Source: DAIDKA01 sp963708865
GTDB taxonomy: Bacteria; Pseudomonadota; Gammaproteobacteria; Steroidobacterales; Steroidobacteraceae
Direction: 5' to 3'
Assembly: GCA_963708865.1 (NCBI GenBank)
Contig: CAVPUC010000001.1
Location: forward strand, 124,001-188,000
DNA length: 64,000 bases
Position numbers and translations under genes: made by a program. The first letter of the stretch is position 1, and every line of letters starts with the position of its first letter. Below are positions 38,924-48,793 of this stretch, one piece after another. The notes below the pieces were generated by a model. That model saw only the letters and a list, made by a program, of their open reading frames with translations, had not been told where the DNA came from and did no database searches.

Positions 38924-40486
38924 TTGGACGCACCACATACTCCCCCCTCCGCCGCCACGTTGGACAAGGCGCTCAAGGCCATGACCGCTGTCGTGGGCAG
39001 CGCCGCCGCTTTCGCGACTGAAGAGGACCGCGACGCCTACAGCGACCACTTTCCCATCGAGCCGCACCGGCACCGACCCTTTGCCGCGGTCGCGCCGACC
39101 TCCGCCGAACAGGTTCAGGCACTGGTGAAGATTGCCGTTGCCCACCGCGTACCGATCTGGACGGTGAGCCGCGGCAAGAACTTGGGCTATGGCACCGCAG
39201 CGCCGGTCGTCGCCGGCTCCATCATTCTCGACCTCTCGCGCATGCAGAAGATCGAGGTCGATCTTGAGAACGCCACCGTGTTGCTGGAACCTGGCGTTGG
39301 CTTCTTCGACCTGTACGATTATCTGCAGACCCGCAATATTCCGCTGTGGCTGTCCGTCCCGGGCAACAGCTGGGGTTCGGTGATCGGCAACGCCCTGGAC
39401 CGGGGCCTGGGATACACCCCCTACGGCGAGCACACCCGCAACCTCTGCGGCATGGAGGTGGTGCTGCCGGACGGGGACATGGTGCGCACCGGCATGGGCG
39501 CGATGCCCAATGCCCCGACATGGCAGCTGCACAAGTACGGTTACGGCCCGGCCTGGGATCAGCTGTTCGTGCAGTCGAATTTCGGCATCGTGACCAAGGC
39601 CGGCATGTGGCTGATGCCGCAGCCGCAAATCGTGCGCGGTTTCGATGTCGAGATGGATCGCATGGAGGATCTGGGTCCCCTGATCGACACCATCGGCCCG
39701 CTGCGCCGCGAGGGCGTACTGCTGCAGTCACCGACCATCGGCAACTGGTTCCGGGCCGCCAACATTCTGACGACGCGCAAGCAATGGACCGATAAGCCCG
39801 GATCCTTATCCGATGAGGTGATCGCCGCCATCCGCAAGCAGTTCGGTTTGGGGTGGTGGGGTGTGAGCCTGCGGGTCTACGGGCGCGAGACCGTGGTCCA
39901 GGCCAACATGGACATTCTGGAAAAGGCGCTGACCGCCATCAAACCGATGAGCATGAAGCCGTTCAGCTGGCGCCCCGGAGAGCCGTTCTCACCGACCCAG
40001 GGCGGCTGGATGGGCGTACCGATGACCTTCCCCCTGCAAAGCGCGGGCTGGTTTGGGGGCCGCGGTGGGCACATCGGCTTCTCCCCCGTGCTGACCCAAT
40101 CCGGGAAACTCGCCATGGAGCAGTTCAACCGCACCTACGCACGCTACAAGGAGTTCGGCATGGACTACCAGGCAAGCTTCGCGTTCGGCGAACGGCACAT
40201 GCTGAATGTCAATGCCGTGCTGCTGAACCTCGATGACCCGCAGTTCATGAAGCGCGTCGATCCGTTCCTGCGCACCTTGATCGCCGATGCCCGCCAGCAC
40301 GGCTATGGCGAGTACCGCGCGCACATTGACTACATGGATACCGTCGCGGATACCTACGACTACAACCATCACGCCCTGCGCCGCCTGAACGAGCGGGTTA
40401 AGAATGCGCTGGATCCTGCCGGCATCCTGGCCCCTGGAAAAAGCGGCATCTGGCCGGCCGGCTACCAGCGGGAGGCCAAAGCATGA
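38924..40486 (+). CDS. VAO-family flavoprotein, 4-cresol/eugenol dehydrogenase-type subunit
   Basis: A 520-residue FAD protein of the vanillyl-alcohol-oxidase family. The FAD-binding_4 domain shows FAAVAPTSAEQVQALVKIA, TVSRGKNLGYGTAAP and WLSVPGNSWGSVIGNALDRG. The substrate cap follows (PFSPTQGGWMGVPM, GGHIGFSPV) and the C-terminus ends GILAPGKSGIWP. The TTG at 38924 is preceded by AAGGG. The next gene is a small cytochrome c overlapping by four bases, so it is probably a p-cresol methylhydroxylase- or eugenol hydroxylase-like flavocytochrome acting on para-alkylphenols. The exact phenol is unknown. Confidence 0.87.
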   Translation: MDAPHTPPSAATLDKALKAMTAVVGSAAAFATEEDRDAYSDHFPIEPHRHRPFAAVAPTSAEQVQALVKIAVAHRVPIWTVSRGKNLGYGTAAPVVAGSIILDLSRMQKIEVDLENATVLLEPGVGFFDLYDYLQTRNIPLWLSVPGNSWGSVIGNALDRGLGYTPYGEHTRNLCGMEVVLPDGDMVRTGMGAMPNAPTWQLHKYGYGPAWDQLFVQSNFGIVTKAGMWLMPQPQIVRGFDVEMDRMEDLGPLIDTIGPLRREGVLLQSPTIGNWFRAANILTTRKQWTDKPGSLSDEVIAAIRKQFGLGWWGVSLRVYGRETVVQANMDILEKALTAIKPMSMKPFSWRPGEPFSPTQGGWMGVPMTFPLQSAGWFGGRGGHIGFSPVLTQSGKLAMEQFNRTYARYKEFGMDYQASFAFGERHMLNVNAVLLNLDDPQFMKRVDPFLRTLIADARQHGYGEYRAHIDYMDTVADTYDYNHHALRRLNERVKNALDPAGILAPGKSGIWPAGYQREAKA

Positions 40487-40797
40487 GGCATTGGCTGCTG
40501 ATCGGTATTTCGTCCCTGCTGCCGCTCGCCGCCCAGGCGGCCGAGCTCGACGGCAAGCAGCTGTTCCATCAGAAATGCGCCATGTGTCATGGGGCGGTCG
40601 GCATGGGCACGGGCCTTTTGGCGCGGCGCATGAAACCGGAAGTGGCGCCGCTGGAAATGCGCGAGGATCTCTCGGCCGCCTATGTCGAGCGCGCCGCGCG
40701 GATCGGGATCCTCAACATGCCGCCGATCACGCGCGGTGATGTCAGCGATGCGCAGCTCGCGAGCATCTCGCGGTACCTGGCAAAGGGTAAGCCCTAA
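40483..40797 (+). CDS. Cytochrome c subunit of the VAO-type dehydrogenase
   Basis: A 104-residue exported class I cytochrome c: signal MRHWLLIGISSLLPLAAQAA, heme motif CAMCH at residues 32-36 and a likely axial Met in ILNMPPITRG. It receives electrons from the flavoprotein encoded just upstream, as PchC does from PchF. The stop overlaps the convergent ppsR stop. Confidence 0.88.
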   Translation: MRHWLLIGISSLLPLAAQAAELDGKQLFHQKCAMCHGAVGMGTGLLARRMKPEVAPLEMREDLSAAYVERAARIGILNMPPITRGDVSDAQLASISRYLAKGKP

Positions 40798-41618
40798 TAG
40801 ATCAGGCGGTCGGGTCGGATGTCACGCAGGATGGTCGTGGCAATCTCTTCGATTGACTTGTGGGTGGAGGACAGCCACGCGATGCCCTCCCGGCGCATCA
40901 TCGATTCGGCGTGACTGACTTCGTAGCGACAATTTTCCAAAGTCGCGTACTTGCTGCCCGGCAGACGCTCATTGCGCACCTGTGACAAGCGTATCGGATC
41001 GATGGTCAGGCCAAAGCACTTGCGCCGATAGGAGGCGAGACAGGTCGGGAACTGCGCACGCTCAAAGTCATCCGGTATCAAGGGGTAATTGGCGGCCTTG
41101 ATGCCGTGCTGCATGGCAAGGTACAGCGAGGTCGGCGTCTTGCCGCTGCGACTCACACCGACCAGCACCACGTCGGCCGCCTTCAGATTCTCGGCCGACT
41201 GACCATCATCATGCGCGAGGGTGAAGTTGATGGCATCGATTCGATTGGTATACGCCTCGCTGGTGCTGACATCGGGCGACCGTCCCACCCGGTGGTTGCT
41301 CTTGCAGCCCAACTCCTCCTCCAGCGGCTCAACGAAGGTGCGGAACATGTCCAGCACCATGCCCTTGCACGGCTCGGAGGTCAGCACATCGCGCACATCC
41401 TCATCGACCAGCGTCACAAAGATGATCGGGCGCTTGCCCTCGCGTTCGGCGGCCTGATTGATCTCCTTGACGACGCCCCAGGCCTTGTCCACGGTATCGA
41501 CGAACGGCCGGCGGATATGCCGGGGATTGCCCGGAAATTGGGCCAGGATTGAATTGCCGAAAGTCTCGGCAGTAATACCGGTGCCATCGGAAACAAAAAA
41601 TACCGTTCTGTTCGGCAT
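40794..41618 (-). CDS. ppsR: PEP synthase regulatory protein (kinase/pyrophosphorylase)
   Basis: A 274-residue DUF299 protein from ATG 41618 (MPNRTVFFVSDGTGITAET). It inactivates PEP synthase by ADP-dependent phosphorylation and reactivates it by Pi-dependent dephosphorylation. The P-loop VLVGVSRSGKTPTSLYLA and the segment SQVRNERLPGSKYA are diagnostic. Divergent from ppsA, the usual pairing. Confidence 0.95.
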   Translation of the reverse strand: MPNRTVFFVSDGTGITAETFGNSILAQFPGNPRHIRRPFVDTVDKAWGVVKEINQAAEREGKRPIIFVTLVDEDVRDVLTSEPCKGMVLDMFRTFVEPLEEELGCKSNHRVGRSPDVSTSEAYTNRIDAINFTLAHDDGQSAENLKAADVVLVGVSRSGKTPTSLYLAMQHGIKAANYPLIPDDFERAQFPTCLASYRRKCFGLTIDPIRLSQVRNERLPGSKYATLENCRYEVSHAESMMRREGIAWLSSTHKSIEEIATTILRDIRPDRLIY

Positions 41619-41638
41619 CGGACGATAATAATGTGAAC

Positions 41639-41660
41639 CGGGCCCGCCGGCCCGTTTTTT
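41639..41660 (+). terminator. Intrinsic terminator just upstream of ppsA
   Basis: CGGGCC (41639-41644) pairs with GGCCCG (41649-41654) around a 4-base loop and is followed by six T residues. It ends 21 bases before the ppsA ATG. The only upstream gap is 63 bases, so any promoter in it (for example the AT-rich GATAATAAT near 41624) would transcribe the hairpin first. This suggests an attenuator, or a barrier to read-through from the cytochrome operon. Confidence 0.6.
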
Positions 41661-41681
41661 GATAGTTCTGGAGCTGATTTT

Positions 41682-44079
41682 ATGCCCACTGCGTCCGCCG
41701 CGGACTTGCTGGTCGTTCCGTTCCGCCAACTTCGGATGACGGATGTTGATTCGGTGGGCGGCAAGAATGCCTCTCTCGGCGAGATGATCAGCCAGCTGGC
41801 CACGGTGGGGGTGCGGGTTCCGGATGGATTTGCGACCACCGCGCACGCGTTCCGCCAATTTTTGCAGCACAACGGCCTTGCCGGACGCATCGCAGAGCGG
41901 CTTGCCTCATTGAACACCGAGGACGTGCGGGCGCTGGCGAACGCCGGTGAGCAGATCCGCCAGTGGATTGTGGAAACGCCGTTTCCGGCGGCTACTCGAA
42001 GCGGCCGTTCGCAGCCACTTCGAGGGACTGGTAGCGGGGAACCCGCAAGCAAGCTTCGCGGTGCGCTCCTCGGCCACCGCGGAGGATCTCCCCGATGCGT
42101 CCTTTGCCGGCCAGCAGGAGACGTTCCTCAACGTGCAGGGCATCGACCAGGTGCTGCACAAGATCAAGGAAGTCTTCGCATCGCTCTATAACGACCGCGC
42201 CATCAGCTATCGAGTGCACAAGGGCTTCGCCCATGCGGAGGTCGCCCTGTCCGCGGGGGTTCAGTACATGGTGCGCTCGGACTTGGGCGCCGCCGGGGTC
42301 ATGTTCACCCTCGACACCGAGTCGGGTTTTCCGGATGTCGTATTCATCACTTCAAGCTATGGACTTGGCGAACTGGTGGTCCAGGGCGCCGTCAACCCCG
42401 ATGAGTTCTATGTCCACAAGGCCATGCTCAAGGCGGGGAAATTTGCCGTCATCCGCCGCAGCCTAGGATCGAAGCTGCAGCGCATGAGTTTCGCGGCGCC
42501 CGCGGAGCGCGCCAGGACCGGAGCGCTCGTGACCACCACCGAGACGCCGCTGGCCGAGCGCAACCAATTTTCACTGACCGACCCCGACGTTCTCGAGTTG
42601 GCGCGCTACGCGGTGCTGATTGAACAGCACTACGGCCGCCCCATGGACATCGAATGGGGCAAGGACGGCAGCGATGATCGTCTCTATATCCTGCAGGCCC
42701 GTCCCGAGACCGTGAAAAGTCAGGCCGGCAACCAGATCGAATTGCGCTACAAACTGAAGGACACCGGTGCGGTGCTTGCCGAGGGCCGCGCCATTGGCCA
42801 GAAGATCGGCAGCGGGCCGGCGCGTCTGGTCAAGGGCATCGCCGACATGGATCGCGTCCAGGCCGGTGACGTGCTGGTGACGGACATGACCGATCCGAAC
42901 TGGGAGCCGGTCATGAAACGCGCCAGCGCCATCGTCACCAACCGGGGTGGCCGAACCTGTCACGCCGCCATTATCGCGCGCGAGCTGGGTATTCCCGCGG
43001 TGGTGGGTTGTGGCGATGCGACGCGCCGCATTGACGAAGGGACCATGGTCACGGTGGTGTGTTCCGAAGGCGATACAGGCCACGTGTACGAGGGCCGCCT
43101 CGCGACTGAAGTCAGCGAAGTGCGCCGGGGGGAGATGCCCCCCTGCCGCGTCAAGATCATGATGAATGTCGGCAATCCACAGCTGGCTTTCGACTTTGCG
43201 CAGATGCCCAACGCCGGCGTCGGTCTCGCGCGACTCGAATTCATCATCAACAACAACATCGGCGTGCATCCGCGTGCCATCCTGGATTACCCGCGGATCG
43301 CCGCGGACCTCAAGGCTGCGGTCGACTCCCTGGCGCGCGGCTATCCCAGTCCGCGCGCCTTCTACCAGGACAAGCTCGCCGAGGGCATTGCGACCATTGC
43401 CGCAAGCTTCTGGCCGAAGCCCGTGATCGTGCGCCTGTCGGACTTCAAGTCCAACGAGTATCGCAAGCTGATCGGCGGAACTCGCTACGAGCCGGAAGAG
43501 GAGAATCCGATGCTCGGCTTCCGCGGCGTCAGCCGCTACATCAGCAGCGACTTTGGCGAGGCCTTCGGCATGGAATGCGAAGCGCTCAAGCGCGTGCGGA
43601 TGGAAATGGGCCTCACCAACGTACAGATCATGGTGCCTTTCGTGCGTACGCTCAGTCAGGCGCGTACCGTCACGCAGATGCTGGCCGATCACGGCCTGGT
43701 GCGCGGCAAGGATGAACTGAAGATCATCATGATGTGCGAGGTGCCGAGCAATGCCGTGCTCGCCGAGGAGTTTCTGGAATTCTTCGACGGCATGTCGATC
43801 GGCTCCAACGATCTCACGCAGCTCACGCTGGGTCTGGATCGGGATTCGGGCATGCCGCAGCTGGTCGCGGACTTCGATGAACGTGATCCGGCCGTCAAGA
43901 CGCTCATCTCACACGCGATCAAGGCCTGCCGGGCTGCGAACAAGTACATCGGTATCTGCGGCCAGGGTCCCAGCGACCATCCCGACTTCGCCTCGTGGCT
44001 CGCCGATGAAGGCATCGCGTCGATTTCCCTGAACCCCGATTCCGTCATCGCGACCTGGAAGTTGTTGGCGGTCCCGTAG
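41682..44079 (+). CDS. ppsA: Phosphoenolpyruvate synthase, frameshifted in this sequence
   Basis: About 798 codons. It converts pyruvate, ATP and water to PEP, AMP and Pi for gluconeogenesis. The first ~103 residues (RMTDVDSVGGKNASLGEM, GVRVPDGFATTAHAF) are in one frame; the rest, from LLEAAVRSHFEGL, is in another. Dropping one G at 41987-41991 gives a smooth join. The phosphohistidine domain NRGGRTCHAAIIARELG and the C-terminal PEP/pyruvate domain (GSNDLTQLTLGLDRDSG, GICGQGPSDHPDF) are intact. The lesion looks like an inserted base. Confidence 0.92.
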
Positions 44080-44312
44080 ACCCGCATCGGCCCCCAACGT
44101 CGCTGGCCATGCGCCGCGTTTTCCCAGCGGCCCGCCCCTCGCCCAGAGCGCTGATCACGAACTACGCCGTGGCTGGAAGTAACACCGGGGACTGCGCAAG
44201 ACCGATGACTATTTCATAAAGCTCTACAGTCATCTTAGTGCAACAGGGCCGTCTTACCTTGCGATGCCGAGGCGCTGACCAATGGCGCGATTCGTAATCG
44301 AAGGGGACAGCC

Positions 44313-46001
44313 ATGACCATTCGTTTTTCCGTTGGCAGCGCCGTGTCGTTGCTGATCGGCGGCAGCGTAGCCGCCTTCGCCTTCACCGGCACCGCTTCAG
44401 CCGACGACTCACTCCTTAAGCCGGGCTCGCTGGTCATCAGCAGCAGCGACTACGTTAACTGGCAAGGCGCGGTGGCCAGGCTAAATCCCACGGGCCCCAA
44501 TCCGACGCAGCTGGCCAACACCGACACGGCCACTGTCTCCGCGGTGTCCGACGGCAACTACGTCACCGTGTGGAGCAACGAGGTTCCTGATGCCAGCTTC
44601 GGTGTGACATCACCCATCACCCTCACGGCCATCGAGCCGTACAGTGGCCGCGAGCTGGGCCGCTTGGCCGTGCCGCAGCAGCAGGTCGTGACCAGCTTCT
44701 CATCGAAATCGGAACTGGCGCTGCATTACACGCGCGATTGGCATGGTGGCCATCTGGTGTTCAGCGCCTATGCCGGCGCTGGTGTGGGCGCGCTCGACGT
44801 TTCCAACGCGGATGCGGTTGCGGGCCAGGATCCGACCAACCCGGTGAGTTTCGCCTTCGGCAGCAACTACGCCTTCCACCGCACCATCGTCGACCTCGGC
44901 GATGACGGACGCCTCTCCTATACCCCGACGGAAAACTACGGTGGCAACAACGGCCGCGCGGCCCTGCTGGCCACCAACGGCCTGTACTACACCGTGGGCA
45001 ACAGCAACAACGGCAATGCCGCGACCTTTGGTTCTGCAAGCAACGGCACCAATCCTGATGTAACCCAGACCACGGGCGTCGAGGCGGTCACGCCGATCAA
45101 TGGCTGGTCGGTGATTGTGGCCCCGGCGATCCCGGCAGTCGCCGCCCTGGCGGGTCATACCCCCGGCTCTGCCGAGGTCAATCCGCTGCTGCAGTACGGC
45201 CTGGGTAAGAAAGGTGCGGACGACAAGCCCGGCAAGGACAACAACTTCCGCGGCATTACCGAGTACAACGGCGCGCTGTACTTCACCAAGGGCAGTGGCA
45301 GCAACGGCGTGGACACGGTTTACACCGTGGTCAATGACGCGCCGCAGTCGCCCGCTGGCTTCGTACCGACGGCCGACACCGGACCCGCGGCGGGCAACGT
45401 GCTCCCGACAATCGAGAATGCGGCCCAGCAGACCATCCAGATCGTCAACGGCTTCCCGACCGATTCGGCGCGCTCGACTGGCGGAAACTTCACGCCGTTC
45501 GCGATCTTCTTCGCCAACCCGACGACGATGTACGTGACCGATGAGGGCACGGGCGACGCCACCGACGTCGCCACCAACGCGGGCCTGGAAAAATGGGTGC
45601 TGAATACCGCAACCGGCAGCTGGTCCCTGGCGTACACCCTGCAGTCCGGCCTGATCGGCCAGAGCTACGGCCCGCTGGCCGGCCGCGACGGCGCCTGGCC
45701 TGCGGTGACCACCGTCGGTCTGCGAAACCTGGCTGGCCGCGTCAACAAGAATGGTACCGTGACGCTGTGGGCGGCGACCTCGACGACCGATACCAATGCC
45801 GCCAACACGGACGTTGGTGCAGACCCGAACGAAGTGGTGGAGATCACCGATGCGGTCGCGGCCACGGCCTTGCCCGCCGGCGAGAGCTTCCGCGTGGTTG
45901 CCCGCCCGGTATACGGGGTGGTGTACCGCGGTGTCGCGTACGTCCCTGACGACGATCACGGTCGGGGTGACGATCACAATCGGGGCGATTTCGGCCACTG
46001 A
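44313..46001 (+). CDS. Secreted beta-propeller-like protein of unknown function
   Basis: A 562-residue protein with a signal peptide (SLLIGGSVAAFAFTGTASA) and no membrane segment in the mature part. Repeated beta-strand stretches with W, Y and G-N patterns (LAVPQQQVVTSFSSKSELAL, NNFRGITEYNGALYFTKGSG, TTMYVTDEGTGDATD) suggest a propeller. The C-terminus is an Asp/His/Arg/Gly tail (DDDHGRGDDHNRGDFGH) that could bind metal. The start has a good AAGGGGA ribosome site. No family is recognised with confidence. It is followed by a clear terminator. Confidence 0.75.
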   Translation: MTIRFSVGSAVSLLIGGSVAAFAFTGTASADDSLLKPGSLVISSSDYVNWQGAVARLNPTGPNPTQLANTDTATVSAVSDGNYVTVWSNEVPDASFGVTSPITLTAIEPYSGRELGRLAVPQQQVVTSFSSKSELALHYTRDWHGGHLVFSAYAGAGVGALDVSNADAVAGQDPTNPVSFAFGSNYAFHRTIVDLGDDGRLSYTPTENYGGNNGRAALLATNGLYYTVGNSNNGNAATFGSASNGTNPDVTQTTGVEAVTPINGWSVIVAPAIPAVAALAGHTPGSAEVNPLLQYGLGKKGADDKPGKDNNFRGITEYNGALYFTKGSGSNGVDTVYTVVNDAPQSPAGFVPTADTGPAAGNVLPTIENAAQQTIQIVNGFPTDSARSTGGNFTPFAIFFANPTTMYVTDEGTGDATDVATNAGLEKWVLNTATGSWSLAYTLQSGLIGQSYGPLAGRDGAWPAVTTVGLRNLAGRVNKNGTVTLWAATSTTDTNAANTDVGADPNEVVEITDAVAATALPAGESFRVVARPVYGVVYRGVAYVPDDDHGRGDDHNRGDFGH

Positions 46002-46029
46002 TCCTCGCACTTGCGTTGCCGCTCAGGAC

Positions 46030-46056
46030 GGGCGCGGAGCAATCCGCGCCCTTTTT
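46030..46056 (+). terminator. Intrinsic terminator
   Basis: A perfect 9-bp stem, GGGCGCGGA against TCCGCGCCC, with a GCAA tetraloop and then five T residues, 29 bases after the propeller-protein stop. This is the cleanest Rho-independent terminator in the window. Confidence 0.88.
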
Positions 46057-46241
46057 CGTTTAAGCGGCCGTGCTGAGAGCAGATTCTTGACCCAAAGCCG
46101 TACGCTCGCGGCCGCGGCCGCAGCAACGGGCTGCTGCGGGCGTGCGCAGGGATCGGCCAGATCGCGATACACTGAAACAGCTTGCTTTCGGCGCTTGGCG
46201 CCGCGAAATTACTGGTCGCTATTTTGTGCGGGGATAGCCCG

Positions 46242-46718
46242 ATGCGTGTGATTGATTCGAAAGTCGTCAATGTCGACGATTTGAAGCTTGAGCATTTCGC
46301 GAAGGGCGATAGGTTCGAATGCAGCGCCATGCGCATAGGACCGCTGCTCGGGGCGAAAGACCTCGGCTATTCCTACGACGTGGTCCCGCCCGGAAAGCGC
46401 TCGTGCCCCTTTCACAGTCATCGCGGCGAAGAGGAGATGTTCTTTATCGTGAAAGGAAATGGAACATTGCGCTACGGCGATGAGACAAGGAAAATTCGCA
46501 CTGGTGATGTGATCTGTTGTCCGACCGGTGGACCGGAAACGGCGCACCAGATCGTCAATGACTCGGACGCGGAATTGGCCTACCTGTCGGTTAGTACCAA
46601 ATTACCCGCGGAAGTCTGCGAATACCCTGATTCCAAGAAAATCGGCGCTTTCGCGGACGGCCTGCGCCACATGACAAGCGCGGGCCACGATCTGGACTAC
46701 TGGCTGGACGAGGTATGA
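46242..46718 (+). CDS. Cupin-domain protein
   Basis: A 158-residue single-domain cupin from ATG 46242. The metal-site motif 1 is read in CPFHSHRGEEEMFFIVKGNG (His-x-His...Glu) and motif 2 in ETAHQIVNDSDAELAYLSVS. The upstream frame extension lacks conservation. Such proteins bind a metal and may be isomerases, dioxygenases or sensors; no substrate can be inferred. Stands alone between a terminator and a spacer. Confidence 0.82.
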   Translation: MRVIDSKVVNVDDLKLEHFAKGDRFECSAMRIGPLLGAKDLGYSYDVVPPGKRSCPFHSHRGEEEMFFIVKGNGTLRYGDETRKIRTGDVICCPTGGPETAHQIVNDSDAELAYLSVSTKLPAEVCEYPDSKKIGAFADGLRHMTSAGHDLDYWLDEV

Positions 46719-47156
46719 GGATGGCGAATCGAGGGGTTTCCGGCACTTCACGCGGCTCCCCGGAAACGCGGCCGCCGCGCTTGATGCCTGCCGCAGCCGA
46801 TAGCGATTCCCACAATTTGTGGAGCGTTGCCGAAATTCCAATGTGGAAGCTGCTGGGCGAGTGATCTTGCTTGGGCTCAACGAAATGGAACTGACGCTCA
46901 CTGCAGCGAAGGCCAGCCACCCCGACGTGTTCCAAATCAATGGTTTTCGCCGACACAAGAACCGAGGTGGCCTCCGAGCTTCGGATTCGCCAATTTAAGC
47001 CATTCGCCCTCCCGGCGCATCGCATGAAGCTCGACCGCTTTCTCTAGCCGGCAAGGGCGGCCGGCGACTCTAGGTATAATCGGAGGAGACAGGGCGATCG
47101 GGCTAATCTGCAATATTCGCTCGGGCAACGTACACGGAGCATCGAAGAATGAGGTC
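46719..47156. other. Gene-poor spacer with a possible promoter for the ankyrin gene
   Basis: No convincing coding region. Short frames on both strands show no recognised motifs; a minus-strand fragment with FHFVEP vaguely resembles VOC-fold strands but is not maintained. TATAAT at 47075-47080 is a good -10 candidate for the gene starting at 47157, with no strong -35. Confidence 0.4.
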
Positions 47157-48752
47157 ATGGTCCTGATCCCCAAGCTCGCAGCCGCGGTCGTGGCCGCCGT
47201 TCTGCTGATGTCGAGTGGCGTCGCCGCCGAAGCGGACGCCCCGGCATCGCGCCCGGACGGCAGCACGCCGCTGCAGTGGGCGGTGTTCGAAGGCAACATC
47301 GCCCAGGTGAAGCGCCTGCTCGCGGCGGGTGCCGATCCCAACGCGGTAAACAACTACGGCGTCGATGCGATCCAGCTGGCCGCGGACGCGAGCGACACCG
47401 GGCTTCTGCGGCTGCTGCTGAAGGCCGGCGCGAATCCGAACTCAGTGAATGCTGACGGGGAGACCCTGCTGCACCTCGTGGCGCGCAGCGGCAATCTCGA
47501 GGCTGCGAAACTGCTGGTGAATGCCGGCGCGCAGATCGATCCGCGCGAGCGCTTCGGCGGCCAGACCCCCCTGATGTGGGCGACCGCCCGGCGCCACCCC
47601 GACCTGGTGCAGCTCCTCGCCTCAAAAGGAGCGGATGTGAATGCGCGCTCGGCCGTGCGCGACTACCTTCGCGTCGCCACCGCCGAGAGCCGCGCCAAAC
47701 AGCTCGACCGGGGTGGCTTTACGCCGCTGATGTACGCGGCGCGCGAGAACTGCCGCGAATGCATACCGATCCTGCTGAAGTACCGCGCCGATGTGTCACT
47801 GCCAGATCCTTCCGGCATGTCGCCGTTGTCGATCGCCTTGATGAACGGCAGCTGGGACATCGCCGCGCGCCTGATCGAAGCGGGCAGCGACGTGAACCAG
47901 TGGGACATCTACGGGCAGGGGCCGCTGAACGTAGCGATCGTGAACCTGACAGTGCGCAACGGCAACCCGCTGGACCAGGATGCGCCGGACCACACCACCG
48001 CCCGCGATGTGGTGAAGATGCTCGTTGAACGCGGCGCCAATCCGAATCAGCAGCTCTACTACCACGCGGTGGCGCGCACGATCCTTGGCGCTGACATCGG
48101 TCGTGGCACCACCCCGTTCCTCACTGCCTGCGCCACTGGCGACATCGAGATCGTGAAACTGCTGCTTGCCCATGGCGCCAATCCGAGGCTTGCCACCTCT
48201 GACGGTCAGGGCCCCATCATCCTCGCGACGACCGCGCGCAGCGGCGGCAGCGGCTTTCCGAATTCACGCATCGCAGGCGTGGCCGCGCCACGGCGCGAAA
48301 CGATCGATGACGGCGCAGAAGGCCAGAAAGACGGCAAAGGTCCCCGCGTCAATCCCACGGTCGAACTGATCAGGCTGCTGGCCGCCAGCGGTGCAGATGT
48401 GAATCTCATGTCGAAGCGCCATTTCCTGCAGCGCACGCGCGGCGGCTCGGCACTTCACTACGCCACCCGCGCCGGCAACAAAGAAGCGATGGCGGCACTG
48501 GTCGACTTAGGCATCAACGTCAATGCAAAGGATGAAGACGGTCTGACGGCACTCGACTACGCGATGGGTCGCGGCTATGTGCCGTTCCTGCAATTGCCAC
48601 AGGCCCCGCGCAAGGATCTCGCAGACCTTCTGCGAAGCTGGGGTGCGAACGTGGAACTCGACAAGACGCCAGATTGGCGGCCGCAGGGCGCTGCCGTCGG
48701 CACTGCCGTCTACGACGCTGTCATCTGGCCTGTGGATCCGGTTGGGCCCTGA
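47157..48752 (+). CDS. Exported ankyrin-repeat protein
   Basis: A 531-residue protein with a signal peptide (AAAVVAAVLLMSSGVAAEA) and roughly nine to ten ankyrin repeats: GSTPLQWAVFEGNIAQVKRL, GETLLHLVARSGNLEAAKLL, GGQTPLMWATARRHPDLVQL, GTTPFLTACATGDIEIVKLL and GGSALHYATRAGNKEAMAAL. Repeats in the middle have longer insertions, e.g. residues about 375-425. A protein-protein interaction role in the periplasm is expected; the partner is unknown. The start has GAGG five bases away. Confidence 0.86.
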   Translation: MVLIPKLAAAVVAAVLLMSSGVAAEADAPASRPDGSTPLQWAVFEGNIAQVKRLLAAGADPNAVNNYGVDAIQLAADASDTGLLRLLLKAGANPNSVNADGETLLHLVARSGNLEAAKLLVNAGAQIDPRERFGGQTPLMWATARRHPDLVQLLASKGADVNARSAVRDYLRVATAESRAKQLDRGGFTPLMYAARENCRECIPILLKYRADVSLPDPSGMSPLSIALMNGSWDIAARLIEAGSDVNQWDIYGQGPLNVAIVNLTVRNGNPLDQDAPDHTTARDVVKMLVERGANPNQQLYYHAVARTILGADIGRGTTPFLTACATGDIEIVKLLLAHGANPRLATSDGQGPIILATTARSGGSGFPNSRIAGVAAPRRETIDDGAEGQKDGKGPRVNPTVELIRLLAASGADVNLMSKRHFLQRTRGGSALHYATRAGNKEAMAALVDLGINVNAKDEDGLTALDYAMGRGYVPFLQLPQAPRKDLADLLRSWGANVELDKTPDWRPQGAAVGTAVYDAVIWPVDPVGP

Positions 48753-48793
48753 TCCGCAAGGCCGCCGTTTCAGAACCAAACAGGATCCTCTTT

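Noticed and set aside
38164..38982. N-terminal extension of the PQQ dehydrogenase frame to 1000 residues
   Set aside because: Antisense to gluconokinase; the lipoprotein-type signal at 38163 fits the family.
46719..47156. Possible VOC-family gene remnant on the minus strand
   Set aside because: Only a few strand-like residues, split over frames, and no conserved metal-ligand pattern.
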